DNA of 64,000 nucleotides, from contig DATKRB010000048.1 of NCBI GenBank assembly GCA_035532415.1, positions 1-64,000 of the forward strand, read 5' to 3'. Source of the stretch: DATKRB01 sp035532415 (GTDB lineage Bacteria > Actinomycetota > Acidimicrobiia > Acidimicrobiales > RAAP-2). Shown piece after piece: positions 43,523 to 52,365 of this stretch. The notes under the pieces were generated by a model, which was not told the DNA's origin, searched no databases, and worked only from the letters and a program-made list of their open reading frames with translations. Made by a program: the position numbers and the translations under genes. Positions within the stretch are counted from its first letter, which is position 1. Each line of letters opens with the position of its first letter.

Positions 43523-45243
43523 GGCTCCGCCGGGGCGGGATCACTCTCCCCTCCCTGGCGGCCGGGGCGGCGATCGCCCTCTCCCTCCCCCCATGGGGCT
43601 GGTGGCCGCTGGCCTTCTTCGGGGCCGGCCTCCTCTACTGGCGCCTCGACGGTCTCCCCCTGGGCTCGCGGGTGCTGGCCGGTTGGGTCGCCGGGCTGGG
43701 GTGCTTCGTCCCCGGCCTGTGGTGGGCACAGTCGTTCACCTGGTACGGGGCGGCGACGCTGATGGCGGTGGAGGCGCTGTCGATGGCGCTCGCCGCCGGA
43801 TCGGTCCCGCGGACCCGGGGCCGGTTCCCCGCGTTCGTAGGCGCGTTCACCCTGTTGGAGGCCCTGCGCATGGGGTGGCCGTTCGGGGGCCTCCCGATCG
43901 GCGGGGTCTTCCTCGGTCAGGCGGGGGGACCGCTCCTGGGCACGGCCCGCCTCGGAGGGCCGCTCCTGCTCACCGCCATGGTGTGGGCCGCCGGAGCGGC
44001 CGGCGGGTCGCTGGCCGTGGTGGCGGCCCGTCGCATCGGATCCGTCGGCGGGACCAGGACCGGTCCGCGCCGGTGGCCCGTCGCAGCCCTCCTCCCGGCG
44101 CTGGGCATGGTGGCCGCGCTGGTGGCGGTCACCGTCGGGGCCGACCACGCGCCCGACGGGGGGCGAGCCATCCGGTACCTGCGCGTGGCGGCGGTGCAGG
44201 GGGGCGGACCGCGGGGCCTGAGCGACAGGGAGGTCAGCCCCGCCACGGTCTTCGCCAGGCAGCTGGCGGCAGCCCGCGGGCTCCGGGGCACGGCCGGTCC
44301 GTCCCTGGTGATCTGGCCCGAGGACGTGATCGCGCTGGCGGGGCCCCCGGGACCGGCACCGGCGCGCGCCGGCTCGGGGTGGTTCGCTCCCCCGGGGGCC
44401 CTGGGCACCATGGGGGATCTGGCCCGCCGGCTGCACGCCACCGTCGTGGCCGGCGTCACCTTCAGGGTGTCGGACCGGGCGTTCCGCAACGAGGTGGTCG
44501 TGTGGGGTCCCGGCGGGACCGTCGCGGCCACCTTTGAGAAGGTCCACCGGGTGCCCTTCGGCGAGTACGTCCCGGAGCGTGGCTTCTTCCGGCATCTGGC
44601 CGACCTGTCGGGCGTGCCCCTCGACGCGATCCCGGGCCATGGCACCGGGCTCGTCCGGACGCCCGCCGGTCCCCTCGGGCTGCTGGTCTCCTACGAGGTC
44701 TTTTACGCCAACCGCAGCCGGTCCTCGGTGCGCGCCGGGGCCCAGGTGCTGGTGGTGCCCACCAACACGTCGTCGTACGCGACCGGGCAGGTCCCCGCCC
44801 AGGAGGTGGCGGCCGACGAGGTGCAGGCCGTGGAGTCCGGGCGAGACCTGGTGCAGGCCGCACCCACCGGTTACTCGACCCTCGTCGACCCGAGGGGGCG
44901 GCTCGTCCGACGAAGCACGCTCGGGCAGCCCGCGGTGCTCCGTGGCGTGGTCGGGCTCCGGGTGGGCCGGACCCTTTACGTCCGCTTCGGGGACGTCCCC
45001 GTGCTCGTCATGGCCGCGCTGGCCCTCTCGGGCGGATGGGCCGCGGCGGGTCGCCGGAGGCGGGCACCGGTCGAGGCGCCGGTGCGGGGCCGGGCCGGTG
45101 CGCTCACTCGTAGTAGCCCGAGTGGATATAGACGCAGGGGATCCCCTCGGCCACGAACATGGCGTGGTTCGACGGATCGTCCTCCAAGGCCAGGCGGAGG
45201 TCGAAGCCGAAGTCCCTCAGCTCCTCCACCACGCCCCTCTTGA
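43519..45243 (+). CDS. lnt: Apolipoprotein N-acyltransferase homologue with Ser at the catalytic Cys position
   Basis: The 574-residue protein has about six membrane spans (residues 8-215), then a carbon-nitrogen hydrolase domain. Glu268 (IWPEDV) and Lys341 (FEKVHRVPFGEYVP) match Glu267 and Lys335 of the E. coli enzyme. The position of its Cys387 is Ser391 here (LVSYEVFY), and the NDAWF motif reads NTSSY. Lnt N-acylates lipoproteins; with Ser this may be slow, different or inactive. The last 46 residues lie antisense to the HAD gene and look random, so the true end may be an extension. ATG overlaps the hemY stop. Confidence 0.8.
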   Translation: MRLRRGGITLPSLAAGAAIALSLPPWGWWPLAFFGAGLLYWRLDGLPLGSRVLAGWVAGLGCFVPGLWWAQSFTWYGAATLMAVEALSMALAAGSVPRTRGRFPAFVGAFTLLEALRMGWPFGGLPIGGVFLGQAGGPLLGTARLGGPLLLTAMVWAAGAAGGSLAVVAARRIGSVGGTRTGPRRWPVAALLPALGMVAALVAVTVGADHAPDGGRAIRYLRVAAVQGGGPRGLSDREVSPATVFARQLAAARGLRGTAGPSLVIWPEDVIALAGPPGPAPARAGSGWFAPPGALGTMGDLARRLHATVVAGVTFRVSDRAFRNEVVVWGPGGTVAATFEKVHRVPFGEYVPERGFFRHLADLSGVPLDAIPGHGTGLVRTPAGPLGLLVSYEVFYANRSRSSVRAGAQVLVVPTNTSSYATGQVPAQEVAADEVQAVESGRDLVQAAPTGYSTLVDPRGRLVRRSTLGQPAVLRGVVGLRVGRTLYVRFGDVPVLVMAALALSGGWAAAGRRRRAPVEAPVRGRAGALTRSSPSGYRRRGSPRPRTWRGSTDRPPRPGGGRSRSPSAPPPRPS

Positions 45244-45601
45244 AGTCCGTGACCTGCTCGTAGTTCCCCCGGTCCCGCATGACCAACAGGTCCCACCGGA
45301 GCCCGTAGCGGTCGAGCCAGGCGAGGGTCTGGGGCTGGACCCGGTGCGGCCTCCCGGTGAGGAGCACGACGCCGAGCTCCGGGTCGAGAAGGTCCATCAG
45401 GCGGGCTATCTCCTCGATGACCTGGTCGTCGCCGCACGCTTCGAAGAACGCCGCCCAGTCCCGACGGCCCCGATCGAGGAAATGCTGGCGCCCGGCGGCG
45501 TTGGACAGCACGCCGTCGATGTCGAAGACCACGGCCTTCCCCGGCGCCACCGGGCCGGCCCGCCACCGCCAGTTGTGGTGGACGCCGAACTCCGGACCCA
45601 T
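45104..45601 (-). CDS. HAD-superfamily phosphatase, PNKP-like
   Basis: The 165-residue protein has VFDIDGVLS near residue 25 as motif I with both aspartates, LLTGRP as motif II, and EDDPSNHAMF near the end as motif IV. The size and the VLLTGRP...RVQP layout resemble the 3'-phosphatase domain of bacterial polynucleotide kinase-phosphatases and similar small HAD enzymes. Substrate unknown. GAGGTGGGG precedes the ATG. Its 3' end overlaps the lnt frame by 140 bases on the other strand. Confidence 0.8.
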   Translation of the reverse strand: MGPEFGVHHNWRWRAGPVAPGKAVVFDIDGVLSNAAGRQHFLDRGRRDWAAFFEACGDDQVIEEIARLMDLLDPELGVVLLTGRPHRVQPQTLAWLDRYGLRWDLLVMRDRGNYEQVTDFKRGVVEELRDFGFDLRLALEDDPSNHAMFVAEGIPCVYIHSGYYE

Positions 45602-45651
45602 CCCCACCTCTCCCGTGGCTCGCGCAGCCGGCCTCGGTGACCGTGCGTCGG

Positions 45652-45657
45652 AGCATA
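45652..45657 (-). promoter_or_regulatory. Possible -10 element of the HAD gene
   Basis: TATGCT in CCGGTATGCT on the minus strand lies about 50 bases before the ATG. The same ten bases precede the ferredoxin gene at 2701-2710. The remainder of the divergent gap (45602-45773) is very G+C-rich; GAGAGG near 45767 serves the plus-strand gene. Confidence 0.35.
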
Positions 45658-45773
45658 CCGGGGAGCCCGGGCCGGCCCCCCGGCCCCCCGGGCGGCCCCG
45701 GGGCACGGGGTCCCGGTGGCAGCCGGGGGGATGTGGTGGAAACGACGCGCCGGCGTGGCACCATTGAGAGGTC

Positions 45774-48700
45774 ATGACGCCCAGCACCCCCGCCGACGGG
45801 GAGACCGCGGTGCGGACACGGCGAGCACCCTCCGGGCCCTTCGGCCCGATCGACCTCCGACCCGCGATCCTGCCCGCCCCGCACGAGACCGAGGTGACCG
45901 AGGTACGGGTCCCCCTGGGCCGGCGGGTGGTCGTCCTGGGCGACCTCCTGCTCCTGGCCGATCCCACTCCCTCCTCCCGCGCCCTGGCCTCCGATCTCGC
46001 CCGGACCCTCGACGACTGGCAGGGACCCGGGGTCGTGGTCGTGTGCGGGAACCTCTTCGCCGTGGCCGGGCCGGAGCCCTCGCGCCGCCCCGAGGGCGTC
46101 CGGGCCGCCCTGGCGGCTCACCGGGAGCTCGCCGATGCCATCCGCGGGTTCACCTCGCGCCCCGACTGCCGGCTGGTCGTCATCCCCGGCTGGCGCGACC
46201 CCGAGGTCGGGGAGGACCCCGAGGTCGGGAACCTCCTGGCCGAGTTGGGAGCCAGGGTCCTGCCGGCCGTCGACCTCCTCCTGCAGACCGCGGCCGGGAC
46301 CCGCAGGGTGCTGGTGCGCCCCGGGCGTCCTTCCGCCCCGCCGACCGGCTCGGCCGGCGGGGGTCCCGTCGAGCCCCGACCGTGGCTGACCGGGGTGGGA
46401 AGGCTCGAGGACCCGACGGTGTCCGGTCGCTTCGTCACCTCCCGGCTCCTCTACCGGCGCCTGGGGCGGCTCTTCCTCTGGGTGGCCCTGCTACCTGCCG
46501 TGGTGGCGATGCTCCTGCGGCTCCCGGTGGTCTTCTCGGCCCTGACCCGGGTGCTCGGCCGGAGCCCGGGACCCCACCACGCTCTCGCCCAGGCCCACGC
46601 GGCGAACTGGGCGGACCGGACGCTCTTCACCGTCGGCGCCACCGTAGTGGTGCTGCTGGTGCTGGCCCTGGTGGTGGCCGTCGCGTCGCGCCTCGCGTGG
46701 ACGGCGCTGGGGGGCGGCGACCTCCCTCCTCCCTGGCCGTACCTGAAGAGACGGAAGGTGACGTTGCTCACCGAACCGGACCCGTCCCACGGGCTGCTGA
46801 TCGGCCGGCGGTCGGCGCTCGACGAGGCGCGCGCCGCTATCGAGGGTGGCGCGTCGGGCCTCATCGCCGGCGGGAGGCTGCAGGCCGAGCTCACGCAGCT
46901 CGATCCCGGGTTCTTCGGATCGCCCGGCGGGACGGCCGAGCTCGTGCGCGAGCACCCGGGGCGGGGCGGGCTCCCTCCCGTCTTCCTCCATCACCGCCAG
47001 TCGAGCTGGATAGAGCTCGAGACGGGCGCCGACCTGCACGTCCGGCTCCTCCTTGCCGACGCGGAGCTCCCGACGTCGACGTTCCTCGAGCGCCTGGCCA
47101 CCAGCGACCACGTCCTGAAGGGGCACAAGCCGGCCGCCGACCTGCACCCGGCCCTGGTCGCGTCGTGGCCCCGGGGGGCGATCTGGCCCCCTCCGCCCGA
47201 CGTGGCCGCCGACCGGACCCGGGTACGTCGGGTGCGGCGGCTGGCCGCCGCGGCCATCTTCGTCGCGGGCCTGGTCGACCTGCTCGAAGCCGTCACCCCG
47301 CCGCTGCGCGGCCGCCTCCACCTCGTCGAGCAGTTCCTGCCGTTGGGTGTGGCCCAGGCGGCCGGCGCCCTGGTCGCTCTCGCCGGGGTCGGGCTCATGA
47401 TGCTCGCCCGCGGCGTCCTGCGCGGTCAACGCCGATCGTGGCTGGTGTCGGTCGTCCTGCTGGGCGTCACCATCGGCCTGCACGTGGCCCACGACGCCGC
47501 GGTGGGGGGGGTCCTGCTCTCCGCCGCGGTCCTGGGCCTCCTGCTGATCGAGCGGAACCGGTTCGGCGCGGCCACCGACACCGGGTCGGTGCGCTCCGCC
47601 CTCCTCACCCTGGTCGTCGGGGCCGCCGCCGCCGTCGGGGCATCCTCGCTCGCCATCGAGCTGAGCGGGGCGTTCAAGCACAGAGCGCTCCCTCCCTGGC
47701 CCGAGGTGCTGGGCGCCACCGCCGAAAGGCTGATCGGCCTCCGGACGGTCCCCTTCCCCGACAACATCGACGATTGGATCTACCCCAGCCTCCTGACCGT
47801 GGGCATCGCCCTGGCCGTCATCGTGGTCGCCCTGTTGACCAGGCCGGTGGTCGACCACCGCCTCTCCGCCGGCGCGTCCGCGCCCCGTCGACGAGCGGCC
47901 GAGGTGCGGGCCCGGGACCTCGTCCGGCGCCACGGAGCCGGCACGCTCGACTACTTCGCCCTCCGTGACGACAAGCAGTGGTTCTTCCACCGCGACAGCC
48001 TGGTGGCCTACGCCGTGTACGGCGGCGTCTGCCTGGTGTCGCCGGACCCCATCGGGCCCCGCAACGAGCGGGCCCACGTGTGGGACGCCTTCCGCCGGTA
48101 CGCCGACCGGCACGGTTGGGCGGTCGGGGTGATGGCGGCGGCCGAGGAATGGCTGCCCATCTACCGCGACTCGGGTATGCGGTACCTCTACATCGGGGAC
48201 GAGGCCGTCGTGGACGTCACCACCTTCACGCTCCAGGGCGGGCGGATGAAGGGCCTGCGCCAGGCCGTCGGTCGCGTCCGCCGCAACGGGTACACCGTCC
48301 GGATCGTCGATCCCACCGAGCTCGACGAGCAATCGGCGGCCCAGCTGATGGAGCTCATAGGGCGCAACCGGCGCGGGGACCAGGAGCGCGGGTTCTCCAT
48401 GATGCTCGGGCGGATCTTCGACCACCGTGATGCCGGCCTGCTCATGACGGTGGTCAGCGGGCCCGACGGCGCACCGGCCGCCGTGTGCCAGTTCGTCCCC
48501 TCCCCGGCCATCGGGGGCTACTCCCTCGACCTGATGCGGCGCGACCCCGGCGAGCACCCGAACGGGCTCCTCGACTTCGCCCTGGTCTCGACGATCGACC
48601 ACCTCCGCGAGAGCGGGGACCGCGGGCTCAGCCTCAACTTCGCTGCCATGCGCTCCCTGCTCGACGGGGAGAGCGGTGACAAGCTGACCCAGCGGGTCGA

Positions 48701-48923
48701 GCGCTGGGCCCTGCGACGCCTGTCCGGTGTGCTGCAGATCGAGTCCCTGTGGCGGTTCAACGCGAAGTACGAGCCGTCCTGGCTCCCCCGCTACGTGGTC
48801 TGGGACTCGGCCGAGCAGTTCGTGCCGACGGTGGTTCAGATCCTCCGGGCCGAGTCGCTCACCGAGATCCCGGTGGTGGGCCGGCTGCTCGCGACATCCC
48901 CGCGGGGCGCCCCCGCGGCCTGA
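45774..48923 (+). CDS. MprF-like membrane protein with an N-terminal phosphoesterase-like region
   Basis: The 1049-residue product joins two blocks. Residues about 45-215 resemble a calcineurin-type phosphoesterase, VVLGDLLLL, VVCGNLF and IPGWRDPE standing where GDxH, GN and GNHD occur, but metal-binding residues are mostly lost. Two membrane spans (near 232-256 and 283-310), a soluble stretch and five or more spans (488-690) follow. Residues about 705-1040 are a DUF2156 aminoacyl-transfer domain as in MprF/LysX, which adds amino acids to phosphatidylglycerol. The likely role is envelope lipid modification. The N-terminal block's job is unknown. ATG preceded by GAGAGG. Confidence 0.78.
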   Translation: MTPSTPADGETAVRTRRAPSGPFGPIDLRPAILPAPHETEVTEVRVPLGRRVVVLGDLLLLADPTPSSRALASDLARTLDDWQGPGVVVVCGNLFAVAGPEPSRRPEGVRAALAAHRELADAIRGFTSRPDCRLVVIPGWRDPEVGEDPEVGNLLAELGARVLPAVDLLLQTAAGTRRVLVRPGRPSAPPTGSAGGGPVEPRPWLTGVGRLEDPTVSGRFVTSRLLYRRLGRLFLWVALLPAVVAMLLRLPVVFSALTRVLGRSPGPHHALAQAHAANWADRTLFTVGATVVVLLVLALVVAVASRLAWTALGGGDLPPPWPYLKRRKVTLLTEPDPSHGLLIGRRSALDEARAAIEGGASGLIAGGRLQAELTQLDPGFFGSPGGTAELVREHPGRGGLPPVFLHHRQSSWIELETGADLHVRLLLADAELPTSTFLERLATSDHVLKGHKPAADLHPALVASWPRGAIWPPPPDVAADRTRVRRVRRLAAAAIFVAGLVDLLEAVTPPLRGRLHLVEQFLPLGVAQAAGALVALAGVGLMMLARGVLRGQRRSWLVSVVLLGVTIGLHVAHDAAVGGVLLSAAVLGLLLIERNRFGAATDTGSVRSALLTLVVGAAAAVGASSLAIELSGAFKHRALPPWPEVLGATAERLIGLRTVPFPDNIDDWIYPSLLTVGIALAVIVVALLTRPVVDHRLSAGASAPRRRAAEVRARDLVRRHGAGTLDYFALRDDKQWFFHRDSLVAYAVYGGVCLVSPDPIGPRNERAHVWDAFRRYADRHGWAVGVMAAAEEWLPIYRDSGMRYLYIGDEAVVDVTTFTLQGGRMKGLRQAVGRVRRNGYTVRIVDPTELDEQSAAQLMELIGRNRRGDQERGFSMMLGRIFDHRDAGLLMTVVSGPDGAPAAVCQFVPSPAIGGYSLDLMRRDPGEHPNGLLDFALVSTIDHLRESGDRGLSLNFAAMRSLLDGESGDKLTQRVERWALRRLSGVLQIESLWRFNAKYEPSWLPRYVVWDSAEQFVPTVVQILRAESLTEIPVVGRLLATSPRGAPAA

Positions 48924-48960
48924 GCCGCTCGCGACGACCCGGCGGGGCGCCCGCCGCGTG
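48881..48960. repeat. Two diverged 40-bp tandem copies across the 3' end of the mprF-like gene
   Basis: Copies at 48881-48920 and 48921-48960 share GCTCGCGAC and GCGGGGCGCC at the same offsets, about three quarters identical. The first lies in the coding end, the second begins in the stop codon. Each copy carries a hairpin. Confidence 0.7.
48940..48956. terminator. Hairpin between the mprF-like gene and nuoN
   Basis: CGGCGGG pairs with CCCGCCG around GCG, seven perfect pairs, about 20 bases past the stop. An upstream version (CCGCGGGG with CCCCGCGG, 48900-48918) lies inside the coding end. Both operons converge here, so the hairpin may serve both. No U-tract. Confidence 0.5.
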
Positions 48961-49012
48961 GCGTGAACCGGTCAGGGACCGCCGAACGGGGCCCGGGTTC
49001 CCGAGAACGGGA

Positions 49013-50764
49013 TCAGGGGAGGAAGAACAGCGTGGCCTGGTGGGCGAAGTCCACGAGGGGTCCGGGGATGACGCCGAACACGACGGTGACCGCCACACAG
49101 AGCCCGATCGCCACCATGGCGGCCCGCGGGACCACCACCGGACCCCCGTCGGTCGCCGGCGCCTCGGAACCCTCCGGCTCGGCCCCGCCCTGAAGCAGTA
49201 CCTCGGCGTTGAGGCGGGTCGCCAGCGCGACCGAGCGCTCGGTTCCGGCCCACACCGGCAGGGCCGGTCCGTCCCGGTCCCCGATCCGGTCATGGGCAGG
49301 GCCGCGGGTGAGCCCGCCCGCCGTCCCCGCCGTCCCCGCCGTCCCCGCCGGTTCCATCCCGGGTCCGCCGGCCCCGGCGGCCCGACGGGACGTCGACGAG
49401 TACATCAGGACGACCAGGCGGAGGTAGAAGTAGGCGGCGAGGGCGGCGGTGGCCATCGCGACGACGGCCAGGGGCACCGAGTGGGCGTCCACCGCGGCCA
49501 CCACGACCTGCAGCTTGGCCAGGAACCCGGTGGTGAAGGGCGCGCCGGCCTGGGCGAGGAGCAGGACCGCCAGGGCGAAGGCGAGCAGCGGTTGGCGTCC
49601 GGCCAACCCCCGGTAGGCGGTCAGGTCGTGACCGACGTCGCCCGCTCGGCCGACGTAGGTCACGACGGCAAAGGTGCCGATCACCATGAACATGTACGCG
49701 AGCAGGTAGTAGAGCGCCGAGCTCACCCCCCTGGCCGTCGCCGCCTGTAGGCCGACGAGCACGAAACCAGCGTGGTTGATGGAGGAGTAGGCCAGCATCC
49801 GCTTCACGTCCCGCTGCACGATCGCCAGCCCGGCCCCGACGACCAGGGTCAGGACGGCGAGCGCGTACACGATGGGCTGCCAGTCCGCCCGCAACAGGCC
49901 GAACGAGGAGACGAAGACCCGGAGGAGCGCGGCGAACCCCCCCGCCTTCGCCACCGCCGCCATGAACCCCGTGACCGGCGAGGGCGAGCCCTGGTAGACG
50001 TCGGGGGTCCACATGTGGAACGGCACGGCGGCGACCTTGAACGCGAAGCCGACCAGCAGGAGAGCCAGGCCGGCCATCAGCAGCCCGTTCGACGTGACCA
50101 CGTTGTGCGAGAGGTAATCGGCGATCTGGGTCAGGTTGGTGCTGCCGGTCGCGCCGTAGGTGAGCGCGATGCCGTACACGAAGATGGCCGACGAGAACCC
50201 GCCCAGGATGAAGTACTTGAGCGCGGCCTCGGCCGAGGCCGACCGCCGGTGGTTGAACGCCGCCAGGACGTACAGGGAGATGGAGAGGATCTCGAGCCCG
50301 AGGAACACGATGATCAGGTCGTTGGCCCCGGCCATCAGCATGGCGCCCGAGGCCGACACCATCGCCAGGACGTGGAATTCCGGTCCGTCGATCCCCTCCC
50401 GTCGCAGGTACCCGTCCCCCACCAGCGCGGTGAGCACCATCGCACAGCACACCAGCACGGTGACCAGGACGCTGAACCCGTCCACCACCACCGCGCGGTC
50501 CACCGTCGTGTAGGCGCCGTGGCTCGAGACGTCGGCCCACTGCCAGAGGGCCAGCCCGAGGGAGGTCCCGGCGATCACCACCGTCCCCGCGGTGGCGACC
50601 GTCACGCGGAGGGGCCGGCGGACCAGGGAGGCGACCCCGAGCAGGAGGATCGCCCCGCCCAGCATGACGATCTCGGGGAGGATCCCGAGGTACCGGATGT
50701 GGGGCATGGCGATCGGCGGCGCGGAGGCCGGGTGGGCGGCGGCGAGCAGGAGACCGGCGATCAC
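49013..50764 (-). CDS. nuoN: NADH-quinone oxidoreductase subunit N
   Basis: The 583-residue antiporter-like subunit has about fourteen membrane spans. Proton-path residues lie in WTPDVYQGSPSPVTGF and AFKVAAVPFHMW. The family is usually 480-500 residues; the excess is a Gly/Ala/Thr-rich insertion (residues about 465-555) between the last two spans, which includes an AGT tandem repeat. Part of the membrane arm of complex I. The ATG overlaps the nuoM stop (ATGA). Last gene of the nuo operon here. Confidence 0.94.
   Translation of the reverse strand: MIAGLLLAAAHPASAPPIAMPHIRYLGILPEIVMLGGAILLLGVASLVRRPLRVTVATAGTVVIAGTSLGLALWQWADVSSHGAYTTVDRAVVVDGFSVLVTVLVCCAMVLTALVGDGYLRREGIDGPEFHVLAMVSASGAMLMAGANDLIIVFLGLEILSISLYVLAAFNHRRSASAEAALKYFILGGFSSAIFVYGIALTYGATGSTNLTQIADYLSHNVVTSNGLLMAGLALLLVGFAFKVAAVPFHMWTPDVYQGSPSPVTGFMAAVAKAGGFAALLRVFVSSFGLLRADWQPIVYALAVLTLVVGAGLAIVQRDVKRMLAYSSINHAGFVLVGLQAATARGVSSALYYLLAYMFMVIGTFAVVTYVGRAGDVGHDLTAYRGLAGRQPLLAFALAVLLLAQAGAPFTTGFLAKLQVVVAAVDAHSVPLAVVAMATAALAAYFYLRLVVLMYSSTSRRAAGAGGPGMEPAGTAGTAGTAGGLTRGPAHDRIGDRDGPALPVWAGTERSVALATRLNAEVLLQGGAEPEGSEAPATDGGPVVVPRAAMVAIGLCVAVTVVFGVIPGPLVDFAHQATLFFLP
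49320..49346. repeat. Three 9-bp tandem units inside nuoN
   Basis: GCCGTCCCC is present three times in a row. It encodes GTA repeats in the loop insertion near the C terminus, in frame. Confidence 0.85.
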
Positions 50765-52365
50765 GGGACCTGACCTCCTCCGGCCCGGAGCGCCGTACCG
50801 GCCCGTGGCGTCGGCGCGGCCGCGGCGGTCCCGGGGCCGGACGGCCCGCCCCGGGCCACGGCCGGCTGCCTGCCGCCGGCGACCTGCTCCACATGGGCGA
50901 CCAACCGGTTGACCGACGGCGTGATGCGGTCGAGCACCGGCTTGGGGTACACCCCGAGCAGCACGATCAGCACGATCAGCGGTGCGATCACGGCTCGCTC
51001 GGACCAGCTGAGATCACGGGTCTTGGCATTGGCCGGGTCGACCTCCCCGTGAAAGGCCTGTTGGTAGGCCCACAAGAGGTAGATCGCGGCCACGACCACC
51101 CCGCCGGTGGCCACCACCGCCCACCACCGGTGGGTGAGGAACGTGCCCGAGAGGACGAGGAACTCGCTCACGAACCCGTTCAGGCCCGGTAGCCCGATGG
51201 AGGCCATCATCACCACTGTGAAGACCGCTGCGAGGATCGGGGCGGGGCCCTGCAGCCCTCGGAGCTCGGAGACCTGCCAGGTCTGGCGGCGTTCGTAGAT
51301 CCACCCGATGAGGAGGAAGAACGCGGCGACGATCAGCCCGTGGTTGACCATCAGGAGCACCCCGCCGGAGAGCCCCACGGTGGTGAAGGCGAACGTGCCG
51401 AGGGCGATGAAACCGATCTGGGCCAGCGACGAGTAGGCGACGAGCCGCTTCAGGTCGCGCTGGGCGCACGCCACCAGGGCGCCGTACAGGATGCCGATCA
51501 CCGCCAGGGTCAACAGGAGCGGTGCGAGGGTCTTCGACGCCTGGGGGAAGAGGTTGAGATCGAAGCGGATGATCCCGTACGTCCCGAGCTTGGCCATGAC
51601 CGCGGCGATGACGACCGAACCCCCGGTCGGCGCTTCCGTGTACGCGTCGGGAGACCAGGTGTGGAACGGGAACAACGGGGCCTTCACCGCGAACGCCGCG
51701 GTGAAGGCCCCGAAGAGCAGGATCCCGGTGGTCGAGGAGAGATGGGTGTGCTCGAGCACGGGAAGCGAGAACGTGAGCACACCGGTCTGGCTCTGGTGCA
51801 CGAAGGCCACGACGACGATCCCGACCAGCAGGAAGGCCGACCCGAGGAAGGTGTACACGAAGAACTTGATGGCAGCGTAGGCGCTCCGCGCGTACCCCCA
51901 GCTTCCGATGAGGAAGTACGCGGGAACCAAGGTCAGCTCGAAGAACAGGAAGAACAGGACCAGGTCGAGGGAGATGAAGCTCCCGATGCAGGCGGCCTCG
52001 AGCAGGAGCATCCACGCGGTGAACGAGCGGACGTTGTGGCGGACCCTGGCGCCCACCAGCGCGATCGGGAAGAGGACGCCGGCCAGGAGCACGAGGAAGA
52101 TGGAGATCCCGTCGACGCCGACGAACCAGTCGATCCCGAGCGAGCTCGCCCAGACGTGGTGCGAGACGAACTGGTAGGCGCCGTTCCCGGCGTGCAGGAG
52201 CACCGCCGTCGCTATGGCGAAGCCGAGGGTGGCCACGGCGGTCGCCACCCCGACGGCCTCGGTGGCCCAACGCGGCGCGCGCACCCACAGGGCCGAGACG
52301 AGCGCACCGGCGGCCGGCAGGATCACCAGCACGGTGAGGAAGGGAAACCCGGGCGAGTGGCTCAC
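50761..52365 (-). CDS. nuoM: NADH-quinone oxidoreductase subunit M
   Basis: The 534-residue subunit has about fourteen membrane spans and landmark sequences FFFELTLVPAYFLIGSWG, FPFHTWSPDAYTEAP and SSLAQIGFIALG. It is an antiporter-like proton channel of complex I. The start is the GTG that overlaps the nuoL stop (GTGA, 52362-52365); another GTG lies three codons upstream. The long open frame upstream is antisense-like reading of nuoL. The C-terminal 40 residues are Gly/Pro/Ala-rich. Confidence 0.94.
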   Translation of the reverse strand: MSHSPGFPFLTVLVILPAAGALVSALWVRAPRWATEAVGVATAVATLGFAIATAVLLHAGNGAYQFVSHHVWASSLGIDWFVGVDGISIFLVLLAGVLFPIALVGARVRHNVRSFTAWMLLLEAACIGSFISLDLVLFFLFFELTLVPAYFLIGSWGYARSAYAAIKFFVYTFLGSAFLLVGIVVVAFVHQSQTGVLTFSLPVLEHTHLSSTTGILLFGAFTAAFAVKAPLFPFHTWSPDAYTEAPTGGSVVIAAVMAKLGTYGIIRFDLNLFPQASKTLAPLLLTLAVIGILYGALVACAQRDLKRLVAYSSLAQIGFIALGTFAFTTVGLSGGVLLMVNHGLIVAAFFLLIGWIYERRQTWQVSELRGLQGPAPILAAVFTVVMMASIGLPGLNGFVSEFLVLSGTFLTHRWWAVVATGGVVVAAIYLLWAYQQAFHGEVDPANAKTRDLSWSERAVIAPLIVLIVLLGVYPKPVLDRITPSVNRLVAHVEQVAGGRQPAVARGGPSGPGTAAAAPTPRAGTALRAGGGQVP

